This document shows positions 32,543 to 40,701 of a DNA stretch of 62,438 bases, piece after piece. The notes below the pieces were generated by a model, which saw nothing but the letters and a program-made list of their open reading frames with translations, was not told the origin of the DNA and did not search any database. The DNA is from an uncultured Eubacteriales bacterium (GTDB taxonomy: Bacteria; Bacillota; Clostridia; Christensenellales; Aristaeellaceae), in contig CADCHI010000007.1 in assembly GCA_902801165.1 (NCBI GenBank), forward strand, positions 81,302-143,739, written 5' to 3'. Position numbers and translations under genes: made by a program. The number at the start of each line of letters is the position of its first letter. Within the stretch, counting starts at the first letter, position 1.

Positions 32543-33793
32543 TCAAATCGTCGATTTCCTTAGATAGTCCTCCTGCTCGGGCGTCAGCGTATCGATGCGG
32601 ACCCCCAGGAACCGGAGCTTGCGGTTGGCGACCTCCAGGTCCACCTCCCTGGGAACGTCGATCAGCTTCTCCGTCAGCGCGCCCGCGTGCTCCACGAGGT
32701 ACTTCGCGGAGAGGGCCTGGATCGCGAAGCTCATGTCCATGATCTCCGCCGGATGCCCGTCGCCCGCCGCCAGGTTCACGAGCCGGCCCTCCGCCAGCAC
32801 GTACACATGCCTGCCGTTCGGCAGCGTATAGCCCATGATATTCTGCCGCATCTCGCGGGTCTCGGTCGAGATCTCCCTCAGCCGCTTCATGTCCACTTCC
32901 ACGTCGAAGTGGCCGGCGTTGCAGAGCACCGCGCCTTCCTTCATCTCCATGAAATCGGGCTCCGTGATGACGCCGGCACAGCCGGTGACCGTCACGAACA
33001 GGTCGCCCCGCTTCGCGGCCTCGCGCATCGGCATGACCTCGAATCCGTCCATGTACGCCTCGATGGCCTTGACGGGATCCACCTCCGTCACGATGACCTT
33101 CGCGCCAAAGCCCTTCGCGCGCATCGCAACGCCCTTGCCGCACCAGCCGTAGCCCGCGACGACCACGGTCTTCCCGGCGACGATCAGGTTGGTCGTCCGG
33201 TTGATGCCGTCCCATACGGACTGGCCGGTGCCGTAGCGGTTGTCGAAGAGATGCTTGCAGTCAGCGTTGTTGACCTTTACCATGGGGAAGCGCAGCTTGC
33301 CCTCGTTGTTCATGGCGATCAGTCGGACGATGCCCGTGGTGGTCTCCTCACAGCCGCCGATCACATATTGCACCTCATCTGTCAGCTCCGTGTGCAGCAT
33401 GTGGACAAGATCGCCGCCGTCGTCGATGATGATGTTCGCGTGGTGAGAGAGGGTCTCGCGGATGTGCGCGTTGTACTCCTCCTCCGTGGCTCCGTGCCAG
33501 GCAAATACATTCAGTCCCTCCGACACCAGCGCCGCCGCCACGTCGTCCTGCGTGGACAGCGGGTTGGACCCGGTCACATACATCTCAGCGCCGCCCGCGG
33601 CGAGGACCAGGCAGAGATAGGCGGTCTTTGCCTCCAGGTGGATCGACAGCGCGATCCGCTTGCCCGCAAAGGGTTTGGTCTTTGAGAAGTCTTCCTCCAG
33701 GCTCCTCAGCAGCGGGCAGTTCCTCCGCACCCACTCGATCTTGTTTTTGCCGGATGGCGCCAGGCTGATATCCCTGATAATGCTCACAATCAT
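32543..33793 (-). CDS. ahcY: Adenosylhomocysteinase
   Basis: NAD-dependent hydrolase splitting S-adenosylhomocysteine to adenosine and homocysteine; about 416 aa. Substrate motifs IHLEAKTAYLC and NNADCKHLFDNRYGTGQS; the NAD Rossmann loop VVAGYGWCGKGVAMRAKG; the C-terminal LAAGDGHPAEIMDMSFA. Start is ambiguous: ATG at 33793 has GGAGG only 2 nt away, while the GTG at 33787 has ideal spacing. It opens the operon, so the encoded pathway begins with SAM-cycle by-products. Confidence 0.94.
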   Translation of the reverse strand: MIVSIIRDISLAPSGKNKIEWVRRNCPLLRSLEEDFSKTKPFAGKRIALSIHLEAKTAYLCLVLAAGGAEMYVTGSNPLSTQDDVAAALVSEGLNVFAWHGATEEEYNAHIRETLSHHANIIIDDGGDLVHMLHTELTDEVQYVIGGCEETTTGIVRLIAMNNEGKLRFPMVKVNNADCKHLFDNRYGTGQSVWDGINRTTNLIVAGKTVVVAGYGWCGKGVAMRAKGFGAKVIVTEVDPVKAIEAYMDGFEVMPMREAAKRGDLFVTVTGCAGVITEPDFMEMKEGAVLCNAGHFDVEVDMKRLREISTETREMRQNIMGYTLPNGRHVYVLAEGRLVNLAAGDGHPAEIMDMSFAIQALSAKYLVEHAGALTEKLIDVPREVDLEVANRKLRFLGVRIDTLTPEQEDYLRKSTI

Positions 33794-33839
33794 GCCCTCC
33801 TGTATGAGAATCAAACGTCGATGACAATACGTCTCTTAC

Positions 33840-33868
33840 AGGATAATCCATGACAAATCAAAAGTCAA
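33840..33868 (-). promoter_or_regulatory. Promoter of the ahcY operon
   Basis: On the minus strand TTGACT, 17 bp, TATCCT (plus-strand 33863-33868 and 33840-33845). The leader is about 40 nt, with no room for a SAH or SAM riboswitch. Confidence 0.6.
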
Positions 33869-33939
33869 GCAAACGGCGGCAAAAGAAGCGACGGCCGGCT
33901 AAAAATGCGTAATATTAATGGAAACACGGGAAAAAACGC

Positions 33940-34021
33940 TCGACACCGAAGCGCAAAAGTGATATGATAAACGAGAACGATCCACCGGACAACAGCCGGA
34001 ATGTTCGGCTTTTGTCCCGTG
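33940..34021 (+). promoter_or_regulatory. Promoter and leader hairpin of the nucleoside transporter operon
   Basis: TCGACA (33940-33945), 17 bp, TATGAT (33963-33968). A few bases after the expected start, 33983-33998 pairs with 34006-34021 (14 of 16), a long hairpin with a 7-nt loop near the 5' end of the transcript. I do not recognise a riboswitch class. Confidence 0.5.
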
Positions 34022-34082
34022 TCTGCCCCGCGTTTGAAGCCGCACAGGCTTTGAATAGATCCAACAAAGGAGCTGCCCTCTC

Positions 34083-35111
34083 ATGAAGAAAATCGTTTCC
34101 CTGCTCATCGTATTCGTTCTGGTTCTGGCCACCATCGGCGCCTGCGCCGAGGAGACCAAGAAGATCGCCGTCATCTGCGACCCGGTCGGCGTGAACGCCT
34201 TCCTGACCCAGGTCGTGGAGAAGGTCGAGGAGCTCGCCGGCACTTATGGCTACGAGTATCGCATCCTCGAGTGCTCCGACACCGACAAGTGGCAGTCCAG
34301 CTATGACGCCGCCGTGGCCGAAGAGTACGACCTGATCCTGGGCGTCGGCTGGCAGTCCGCCGAGTACGCCGCCGCCAAGGCCGAAGAGGCCGGCGACACC
34401 ATCGCCTTCGCCGTCATCGACACCGACGCCGGCAGCGACAAGGTCGCTTCCTACAGCTACAACGAGGAGCAGGCCGCCTACCTGATGGGCGCCATGGCCG
34501 GCTACGCCTTCCCGAACGAGACCAAGTTCGGCTACATCGGCTGCTTCGAGGGTTCCGGCTCCTTCAAGTATCGCTGGGGCTTCATGGAGGGCGTCAAGTC
34601 CGTGATCCCGGACGCCCAGATCACCTTCAACTACACCAACTCCTACGCCGACCCCGCCCCCGCTTATGAGTTCGCCAAGCAGCAGCAGGCGCAGGGCTGC
34701 ACCTACATCTTCGGCGGCGCTGCGGCCTGCAACGAGGGCATCTTCAATGCCGCGCTGGAGCTGGCCCAGGAGGGCAAGTACATCTACTCCATCGGCCAGG
34801 ATACCGACATGACCCGCGAGGATAACCCCTACATCCTGTCCTCCCAGCTGAAGAACACCGGTGTCACCGCCGGCATCATCATCGACGCCTACTTCGACGG
34901 CACCCTGGAGAACGGCCTGCACGTGCTGGAGATGAAGGACAACGCCATCGGCGCGACCCACATCACCGCCGAGGGCGCCTACCTGAACAGCGAGATCCTG
35001 ACCGACGAAGTCATCGCCCAGTGCAAGGCTGTGGCCGACGCCATCGCCTCCGGCGAGCTGGTGCTCGAGATGCCCGCCTCCGAGGACGAGTACACCTTCC
35101 CGATCTTCTGA
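34083..35111 (+). CDS. BMP family (PnrA/Med-like) nucleoside-binding protein
   Basis: Extracellular binding protein of 342 aa with signal sequence MKKIVSLLIVFVLVLATIGACAEE; IGAC resembles a lipobox, so it may be a lipoprotein. BMP family members (PnrA, RnsB, BmpA) bind purine nucleosides. Seen here: IAVICDPVGVNAFLTQ, the YDLILGVGWQ segment, FAVIDTDAG, SYSYNEEQAAYLMGAMAG, and GGAAACNEGIFNA. AAAGGAG precedes the ATG. It is divergent from ahcY and heads the transporter operon, so imported substrates probably feed the PNP/deaminase route. Confidence 0.9.
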   Translation: MKKIVSLLIVFVLVLATIGACAEETKKIAVICDPVGVNAFLTQVVEKVEELAGTYGYEYRILECSDTDKWQSSYDAAVAEEYDLILGVGWQSAEYAAAKAEEAGDTIAFAVIDTDAGSDKVASYSYNEEQAAYLMGAMAGYAFPNETKFGYIGCFEGSGSFKYRWGFMEGVKSVIPDAQITFNYTNSYADPAPAYEFAKQQQAQGCTYIFGGAAACNEGIFNAALELAQEGKYIYSIGQDTDMTREDNPYILSSQLKNTGVTAGIIIDAYFDGTLENGLHVLEMKDNAIGATHITAEGAYLNSEILTDEVIAQCKAVADAIASGELVLEMPASEDEYTFPIF

Positions 35112-35127
35112 TCGACGCGACAACCGC

Positions 35128-35158
35128 AACGGCCCTTTGGTTCGTCCAAAGGGCCGTT
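35128..35158 (+). terminator. Stem-loop after the nucleoside-binding protein gene
   Basis: A 13-bp perfect stem AACGGCCCTTTGG with its complement, 5-nt loop, followed by CC and no T-run. It has the same position in its operon as the 5882-5936 hairpins. Confidence 0.6.
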
Positions 35159-35176
35159 CCATCGCAGTACCGTGAA

Positions 35177-35361
35177 GAATCAGGAATGAGGAACCCGGCG
35201 CAAATCCGGACATTCCCACATCGACCGGATTCCCAATTTCTAATCCCTAATCCCTAATTCCTAATCCCTAATCCCTGATTCCCCATTCCTGATTCCTCAC
35301 TCCCAATTCCCAATTCATAATTCCTAACTCCTAATTCTCAATTCCCCATTCCCAATTCTCA
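35177..35361. repeat. Heptamer array with 19 tandem units, locus C
   Basis: From 35229 to 35361 there are exactly 19 consecutive 7-bp units of consensus ATTCCTA (variants ATCCCTA, ATTCCCA, ATTCTCA, ACTCCTA). On the left (35177-35193) are two and a half units of the inverted sequence (GAATCAG, GAATGAG), with a 35-bp core between. The array ends 26 bp before the ATPase gene, inside the transporter operon. It is not a CRISPR: no spacers. Confidence 0.8.
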
Positions 35362-35387
35362 ATTATCTCAAGGAGCGTACACCAGCT

Positions 35388-36893
35388 ATGATCTTCGAAA
35401 TGAAGCACATCACCAAGACCTACGACACCGTCGTGGCCAACGATGATGTCAGCCTCCACCTGAACCCCGGGGAGATCCTGTCCATCGTCGGCGAAAACGG
35501 CGCGGGCAAGTCCACGATCATGAAGATCCTGTACGGCCTGGAAAAGCCGGACTCCGGCGAGATCATCGTGGGCGGCGCGCCGCGGCACTTCCACAACCCC
35601 TCGGACGCCATGGCGGCAGGCATCGGCATGGTCCAGCAGCACTTCATGCTGTTCGAGCAGATGACGGTAGCCGAGAACATCGTGTTCAAGAACGAGCTGC
35701 GCAAGGGCCTGTTCATGGACATGGACAAGGCCGTGGAGACGGTGCGGCAGCTGTCGGACCGCTACGGGCTGAAGATCGACCCCAAGGCCCGCATCGCGGA
35801 CTGTCCCGTTGGCCTGCGGCAGCGGGTGGAGATCCTGAAGATCCTCTACCAGAACGCGGAGATCATCATCTTTGACGAGCCCAGCGCCGTGCTGACGCCC
35901 CTGGAGGTGGAGGCCCTGCTGGACACCATCCGGGGCCTGGCGAAGGCGGGCAAGAGCATCGTGCTGATCACCCACAAGCTCCAGGAGGTCATGGCCGTGT
36001 CCGACCGCGTGTACGTCATGCGGCAGGGCAAGGTCGTGGCGGAGCGCATGGCCGCCGAGACCGACATGGAGGAGCTGGCGATGCTGATGGTGGGCCATCC
36101 CCTGGCCAGCTACCAGATCGACCCGCCCGTCCCCGGGAAGACCCTGCTGGAGACCCGGGACCTCTGCCTGGTGGAAAACGGGCGCAAGGTGCTCTCCGAC
36201 ATCAGCCTGCACGTGAACGCGGGCGAGATCGTGGGCATCGCAGGCGTCTCCGGCAATGGCCAGAGCGAGCTGATCCAGTGCATCACCGGCCTGGCGCGCT
36301 CCACCGGCGGCCAGGTATTCGTAGCGGGCGCGGACGTGACCAACCGCTCGGTGAAGGCCATCCGGGACGCCGGCCTGGCCCACATCAGCGAGGACCGCTA
36401 CGTCTGGGGCAGCGCCACGGACGGCACCCTGGAGGAAAACACGCTGATGATCCGCCAGGACGACGCGCCTTTCAGCAAGAGGGGCATCGTCAACCACAAG
36501 TCCATCCGGGACTACGCCGTGCGCCTGATCAAGGAATTCAACGTCAAGGCCTCCTCCCCCGTCCAGAAGATGCGGGAGCTGTCCGGCGGCAACGCCCAGA
36601 AGCTGATCGTCGCCCGGGAGATGAGCCTGGACACCCCGGTGCTGATCTGCTGCGAGCCCACCCGGGGCATCGACATCGGCGCGATGGAGGCCATCCACCG
36701 CCGCATGCTCCAGCGGCGCGACCAGGGCTCCGCTATACTGCTGGTCTCCTCTGAGCTGACGGAGATCATGAGCCTTTCGGACCGCATCTACGTGATCTTC
36801 GAGGGCAAAATCGTGGGCGAGTTCACCCGCGGCAGCATGGACGACAAGCACCTGGGGCTTCTGATGGTGGGAGGTACGATCAACCATGAATAA
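35388..36893 (+). CDS. Nucleoside ABC transporter ATPase, double domain
   Basis: 501-aa cytoplasmic ATPase with two fused domains, NupO/RbsA-like. Domain 1: [19 protein letters not shown]-loop [27 protein letters not shown] and Walker [14 protein letters not shown]. Domain 2 is degenerate at Walker A ([13 protein letters not shown]), as in the family, and has [16 protein letters not shown] plus [11 protein letters not shown]. The weak GGAGCG ribosome-binding site lies just after the heptamer array. Overlaps the next gene by 8 nt. Confidence 0.93.
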   Translation: MIFEMKHITKTYDTVVANDDVSLHLNPGEILSIVGENGAGKSTIMKILYGLEKPDSGEIIVGGAPRHFHNPSDAMAAGIGMVQQHFMLFEQMTVAENIVFKNELRKGLFMDMDKAVETVRQLSDRYGLKIDPKARIADCPVGLRQRVEILKILYQNAEIIIFDEPSAVLTPLEVEALLDTIRGLAKAGKSIVLITHKLQEVMAVSDRVYVMRQGKVVAERMAAETDMEELAMLMVGHPLASYQIDPPVPGKTLLETRDLCLVENGRKVLSDISLHVNAGEIVGIAGVSGNGQSELIQCITGLARSTGGQVFVAGADVTNRSVKAIRDAGLAHISEDRYVWGSATDGTLEENTLMIRQDDAPFSKRGIVNHKSIRDYAVRLIKEFNVKASSPVQKMRELSGGNAQKLIVAREMSLDTPVLICCEPTRGIDIGAMEAIHRRMLQRRDQGSAILLVSSELTEIMSLSDRIYVIFEGKIVGEFTRGSMDDKHLGLLMVGGTINHE

Positions 36894-37986
36894 CGAGCGA
36901 AACTGGAAGCGGACGCTGCTGGCCGCGGTGGACACCATCACCCAGCCGCTGATCGCCGTGCTGATCAGCTTCCTGCTGGGTGCGGTGGTCATACTGGTCA
37001 TCGGCAAGAACCCGCTGCTGGCCTACGGCGAGATGATCCGCGGCGCCTTCGGCAAGCAGGTCTACCTGATGAACACCCTCAAGCGCGCCACGCCCATCGT
37101 CATGGGCGGCCTGGCGGTGTGCATCGCCTGGCGCAGCGGCTACGAGGCCATGGGCGGCGAGGGCCAGATGATCCTGGGCGCCATGGCGGCGGCGCTGGCG
37201 GGCTACTACCTGCCCCTGCCGGCGGCCCTGCGCATCCCGGCGGCGCTGATCGCCGCGGCGGCGGTGGGGGCGCTGTACTCCATGTTCTCCGGCTGGCTGT
37301 TCGAGAAGTTCGACGTCACCTTCGTCATCTCCACGCTGATGTTGAACTACATCGCCAACTACTTCGCCGCCTACCTGTGCAACTACCCCCTGCGAGACCC
37401 GGATGCCAACGTCTACCAGATGCAGAACGCCCAGACCGGCAAGCTGGGCCCGGAGGCCATCCTGCCGCCCATCGTCAAGGGCTGGGTGCACTGGGGCTTC
37501 GTGCTGGCCATCGTGGCGGTGCTGATCACCTGGTTCCTGTTCAAGAAGACCAGCTTCGGCTTCAAGAGCCGCATGGGCGGCCTGAACCCCCGCTTCGCCC
37601 TCTACGGCGGCATCAACGCCCGGAAGATGCTGTACCTGGTCATGATCCTCTCCGGCGTGATGGCGGGCCTGGGCGGCGCCTTCGAGACCATGGGCAGCAA
37701 GAGCCGCTACGTGGACCAGATGATCTTCTCCACCGGCTACGCCTGGACGGGCATGGTGGCGGCGCTGCTGGCCAACATGAACCCCATCGGCACGCTGGCG
37801 GCCTCGATCCTGCTGGCGGGCCTGGCCGTGGGCGGCAGCACCATGATGCTGAACATGGACATTCCGCTGGAGGTCTGCAACATCATCGAGGGCATCATCA
37901 CGCTGTTCATGAGCGCGCGGATGATCCGCATCGTCGCCGGCAATCACCGCCGTCGCAAGCAGGCGAAGGGAGGCAGCGAAGCATGA
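36886..37986 (+). CDS. Nucleoside ABC transporter permease, NupP-like
   Basis: Polytopic permease, 366 aa, branched-chain/ribose type (PF02653). The glycine-rich segment GGLAVCIAWRSGYEAMGGEGQMILGA and FDVTFVISTLMLNYIANYFAAYL match NupP/YufP-like subunits. Its C-terminus is basic (HRRRKQAKGGSEA). The start overlaps the ATPase gene by 8 bp and the stop overlaps the next start as ATGA, showing coupled translation. Forms a heterodimer with the next gene product. Confidence 0.92.
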   Translation: MNNERNWKRTLLAAVDTITQPLIAVLISFLLGAVVILVIGKNPLLAYGEMIRGAFGKQVYLMNTLKRATPIVMGGLAVCIAWRSGYEAMGGEGQMILGAMAAALAGYYLPLPAALRIPAALIAAAAVGALYSMFSGWLFEKFDVTFVISTLMLNYIANYFAAYLCNYPLRDPDANVYQMQNAQTGKLGPEAILPPIVKGWVHWGFVLAIVAVLITWFLFKKTSFGFKSRMGGLNPRFALYGGINARKMLYLVMILSGVMAGLGGAFETMGSKSRYVDQMIFSTGYAWTGMVAALLANMNPIGTLAASILLAGLAVGGSTMMLNMDIPLEVCNIIEGIITLFMSARMIRIVAGNHRRRKQAKGGSEA

Positions 37987-38888
37987 ATTATCTGGCACAG
38001 GTCATCAATTCCACCCTCCGCGAGATCACCCCGATCCTGCTGGTGTCCCTCTGCGCCGGCGTCTGCAGCAAGGTGCAGGTGTTCAACATCGCCCTGGAGG
38101 GCACGCTGCTGATGAGCGCGTTCTTCGCCTTCCTGACCCACTACTTTCTGCGCAACATCTTCCTGTCCGTCGCCGTGGCCATGGTGGTGGCCATGGGCAT
38201 GACGTTCATCATGTCCTTCTTCATCGTCAAGCTGAAGGGCCAGCCGATGATCGTCGGCATGGCGCTGAACACCTTCGCCCGGGGCTTCACCACCTTCCTG
38301 CTGTCGGTGGTGTTCAAGACCAAGGGCGCGGTGAATCCCTCCGACCTGAAGGGCCTGACCAAGCTGGACCTGCCCGGCATCCGCCGCATTCCCTTCGTGT
38401 CCACCATGTTCAGCTCGCTGACCGTCATCGACTACCTGGCCTTCGTGCTGGCCGTCGTGATGTTCATCATCATGTACCGCACGGTCATCGGCTTCCGGCT
38501 GCGGGCCCTGGGCATCAACCAGAGCGCCGCCAGCAGCCTGGGCATCAACGTGCCCAAGTACCAGATCCTGGCCACGACCTTCTCCGGCTGCATGATCGGC
38601 CTGGCCGGCTGCCTGCTGACCCTGGGCCGCAACGCCATGTTCATCCAGGACATCTCCGGCGCCCGCGGCTACGTGGCGCTGGCCGCCAACAACCTGTGCA
38701 AGGGCCACCCCCTCGGCGCCATCATCTCCAGCGCCCTGTTCGGCTTCACCACCGCCCTGGCCCAGAGCCTCCAGGGCACGGCCATCCGCCAGCAGCTGCT
38801 GCAGTGCATCCCCTACATCGCCACCATCGCCGCCATGGCCTTCTACAACGCCTACGCCAAGGCCAAGGCCAAGAGGCAGGCGGCATAA
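37983..38888 (+). CDS. Nucleoside ABC transporter permease, NupQ-like
   Basis: Second permease, 301 aa (MNYLAQVINSTLREITPILLV). Conserved: FNIALEGTLLMSAFFAF, GQPMIVGMALNTFARGFTTFL, and GLAGCLLTLGRNAMFIQDISGARGYVALAA. The ATG at 37983 is within the ATGA overlap; an open frame running back to 37119 is a shadow of the preceding gene. Last gene of the importer; three hairpins follow. Confidence 0.92.
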   Translation: MNYLAQVINSTLREITPILLVSLCAGVCSKVQVFNIALEGTLLMSAFFAFLTHYFLRNIFLSVAVAMVVAMGMTFIMSFFIVKLKGQPMIVGMALNTFARGFTTFLLSVVFKTKGAVNPSDLKGLTKLDLPGIRRIPFVSTMFSSLTVIDYLAFVLAVVMFIIMYRTVIGFRLRALGINQSAASSLGINVPKYQILATTFSGCMIGLAGCLLTLGRNAMFIQDISGARGYVALAANNLCKGHPLGAIISSALFGFTTALAQSLQGTAIRQQLLQCIPYIATIAAMAFYNAYAKAKAKRQAA

Positions 38889-38901
38889 CCACAAAGACGC
38901 A

Positions 38902-39009
38902 AATCCGCCGCGGAAGTTGTTCCGCGGCGGATTCAATTCGTTGAAAAACCTTGGTTTTTCAACGAGAAGGGAAACGCGGAAATTCGTTCCGGGAGAAACG
39001 AATTTCCTG
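38902..39009. terminator. Three consecutive hairpins after the transporter operon
   Basis: Stems: AATCCGCCGCGGAA (38902-38915) with 38920-38933; CGTTGAAAAACC (38939-38950) with 38953-38964; GGAAATTCGTT with AACGAATTTCC (about 38979-39009). They separate the rightward transporter from the leftward aldolase and could terminate both. Confidence 0.6.
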
Positions 39010-39041
39010 ACAGGCGGTTCTAAATATCTATTGGCTCTTTC

Positions 39042-39671
39042 TCATTCCTTCCCAAGGAACCGGCGCACCTCGGCGGACTCCACCACCCGCACGGGGCCGT
39101 GGGTCAAGGCCAGGGAGTAGGCCTTGGCGGCGTCCTCGATGTACACCGCCCGGGTGTAGGCCTGGGCCAGGGTCTCGCCCATGGCCACCGCGCCGTGGTT
39201 GCCCATCAGGCAGCCGTTGCGCTCCTTCAGCACCTTCACGCAGTTCTCCCCCACCTCGGGGCTGCCGGGCAGCGCGCCCTCGGCCACGGGGATGTCCCCG
39301 CCCAGGAACCAGGCAATCTCGTACAGCACCACGGGGATGTTCATGTGATTGATGGCAAAGGACGTGGCGTAGGGCGAATGGGTGTGCACCACCGCGCACA
39401 CATCCTCGAAATTGCGGTAGATCGCCGCGTGCAGCTTCCACTCGGAGGAGGGCTTGTGCTTCCCCTCCAGCACGTTGCCGTCCAGGTCGATGACCATCAT
39501 GTCGTCCTCGGTCATGTCCTCATAGGGAAAGCTGCCGGGGGTAATGTACATGCGCCCGGTCTGGCGGTCGTACACGGACAGGTTGCCGCTGGTGGCGGCG
39601 AACATGTGGTCCTGGAAATAGGCCCGGCGGGTGACCTTCAACAACTCCGCCCGAATCTCAGCGCCGCTCAT
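39042..39671 (-). CDS. Class II aldolase (FucA/AraD-like)
   Basis: Zinc aldolase/epimerase family, 209 aa. The phosphate and catalytic elements: SGNLSVYD, catalytic Glu in PSSEWKLHAAIYR, zinc ligands HTH in VVHTHSPYATSFA and His in GNHGAVAMGETL. Such enzymes split fuculose-1-phosphate, rhamnulose-1-phosphate or, in the DHAP shunt, 5-methylthio- or 5-deoxyribulose-1-phosphate. Proximity to mtnA, PNP and a nucleoside importer favours the last (inference). MtnB dehydratases are in the same superfamily but no mtnC/mtnD follow. Start ATG overlaps the upstream small ORF stop (ATGA). Confidence 0.88.
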   Translation of the reverse strand: MSGAEIRAELLKVTRRAYFQDHMFAATSGNLSVYDRQTGRMYITPGSFPYEDMTEDDMMVIDLDGNVLEGKHKPSSEWKLHAAIYRNFEDVCAVVHTHSPYATSFAINHMNIPVVLYEIAWFLGGDIPVAEGALPGSPEVGENCVKVLKERNGCLMGNHGAVAMGETLAQAYTRAVYIEDAAKAYSLALTHGPVRVVESAEVRRFLGKE

Positions 39672-39796
39672 GCTTCCACCTCCATCTTGTCCAGTTCCCG
39701 CTCCAGGTTGACCATGATGTCGTCGGGGACCTCCTGGCCCACGGACAACCGCGTGAAACTGGTTGTGGAAAAGCCCATCTTTTCGGGGTTGTACAT
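39668..39796 (-). CDS. Small protein of 42 aa coupled to the aldolase
   Basis: Begins MYNPEKMGFSTTSFTRLSVG and ends ELDKMEVEA. GGAGGT lies 9 nt before the ATG at 39796 and the stop overlaps the aldolase start, so it is very likely translated and coupled. It does not match a family I know. It might be a conserved small subunit or the N-terminal leftover of a deleted gene. The palindromic element copy 2 begins 44 bp upstream. Confidence 0.5.
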   Translation of the reverse strand: MYNPEKMGFSTTSFTRLSVGQEVPDDIMVNLERELDKMEVEA

Positions 39797-39840
39797 CGAT
39801 AAACGACCTCCATGCGCGTGATTGACGGTTCCCCGCGGGC

Positions 39841-39985
39841 TAGAGTCTGTTTCTAAAATGCCTGAAGCGCATTTTCGGCGTATTAGACTGCATTTCTGCG
39901 TTGATTTTCCTTGACTTAGCGCCACTAAGCCTGCGGAACAAATCCACTCGAAACTGCATCTTCCTGCATTTAGAAACACACTCTA
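39841..39985 (-). mobile_element. MITE-like palindromic element, copy 2
   Basis: 145 bp with the same termini as 4354-4472 (TAGAGTGTGTTTCTAAA on the minus strand, perfect TAGAGT/ACTCTA ends). Shared inner blocks are TGCAGTTTCGAG and CGCAGGCTTAGTGG. This copy has an extra segment near its right end. Relative to the gene downstream of it (leftward aldolase unit) it has the same orientation as copy 1 relative to the sugar operon. Confidence 0.75.
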
Positions 39986-40112
39986 GGCGCTGCCGCCCTG
40001 CCCACGCTTAATTTATTATATCACCCTTACGTTGCTTTCACAACCTTCAAACCCGGTTTGATGGCAAAAACGTAAAAGGGGCAAGGCGTTCGACCATTCC
40101 ATTGCCTTCTTA

Positions 40113-40141
40113 TTGCCGCCCGCCCCGGAGCATGGTATAAT
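40113..40141 (+). promoter_or_regulatory. Promoter of the ACT-domain gene
   Basis: TTGCCG (40113-40118), 17 bp, TATAAT (40136-40141), about 26 nt before the ATG. Confidence 0.55.
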
Positions 40142-40173
40142 AGCTCAGAAACGGAAATAAGGATGGATGCATT

Positions 40174-40539
40174 ATGGAACTCAAGGTGCTGGACTGCGGC
40201 CTGACCGTGTGCAAGGTCGCTTCCCTGGAGGGCTTCGACCTGACCTCCGAGCCCTGCTTCATCGGCAGGACGGACGAGGAACTCTCGCTGGTCTGCCGGA
40301 CGGAGGTCGTCCCCAGGGAGACCCTCGCCCGGGAGGACGGCTGGCGGGCCTTCCGCGTTCAGGGCGTGCTGGACTTCTCCCTGAGCGGCATACTCGCGCG
40401 GCTCTCCGCGGTGCTCGCCGAGAAAAAGATCGGCATATTCGCCGTGTCCACCTACAACACCGACTACATCCTCGTCAAGGGCGAGAACCTGTCCCCCGCC
40501 CTCGCGGCGCTGGAGGCGGCGGGCCATACCGTCGTCTGA
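40174..40539 (+). CDS. ACT domain protein
   Basis: 121 aa, two ACT-like halves (PF13840 type, as in aspartokinase regulatory and CASTOR-like domains). The C-terminal half reads FSLSGILARLSAVLAEKKIGIFAVSTYNTDYILVKGENL, the typical ligand-binding loop pattern. No catalytic domain is attached, so it probably senses an amino acid and acts through a partner. AAGGATGG precedes the ATG. Monocistronic. Confidence 0.85.
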   Translation: MELKVLDCGLTVCKVASLEGFDLTSEPCFIGRTDEELSLVCRTEVVPRETLAREDGWRAFRVQGVLDFSLSGILARLSAVLAEKKIGIFAVSTYNTDYILVKGENLSPALAALEAAGHTVV

Positions 40540-40629
40540 CCGGTTCGCGCTTGAAAAGAAAGGTCGGCGCATCCTTATGGGACCCGCCGGCCTTGAAAAT
40601 ATCCCGTTTTTCTGGCATGTGTATTTTGA

Positions 40630-40657
40630 AGGATTCTTCGCTGCGCTCAGAATGACC
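40630..40657. repeat. GGATTCTTCGCTGCGCTCAG motif
   Basis: AGGATTCTTCGCTGCGCTCA followed by GAATGACC, in the 160-bp gap before ogt. It resembles a short intergenic repeat seen widely in gut Firmicutes genomes (from memory). One copy only in this window; the rest of the gap holds nothing recognisable. Confidence 0.35.
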
Positions 40658-40701
40658 ACGTTCCGCCGATTGTCGTGCCATTCCTGAGTTGTTTTGCCGC
40701 G

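Noticed and set aside
33794-33900. SAH riboswitch upstream of ahcY
   Set aside because: The promoter is only about 40 nt from the start codon, and no pseudoknot-forming conserved block is visible.
35229-35361. Possible CRISPR array
   Set aside because: The units are 7 bp, contiguous and without spacers; no cas genes are present anywhere in the window.
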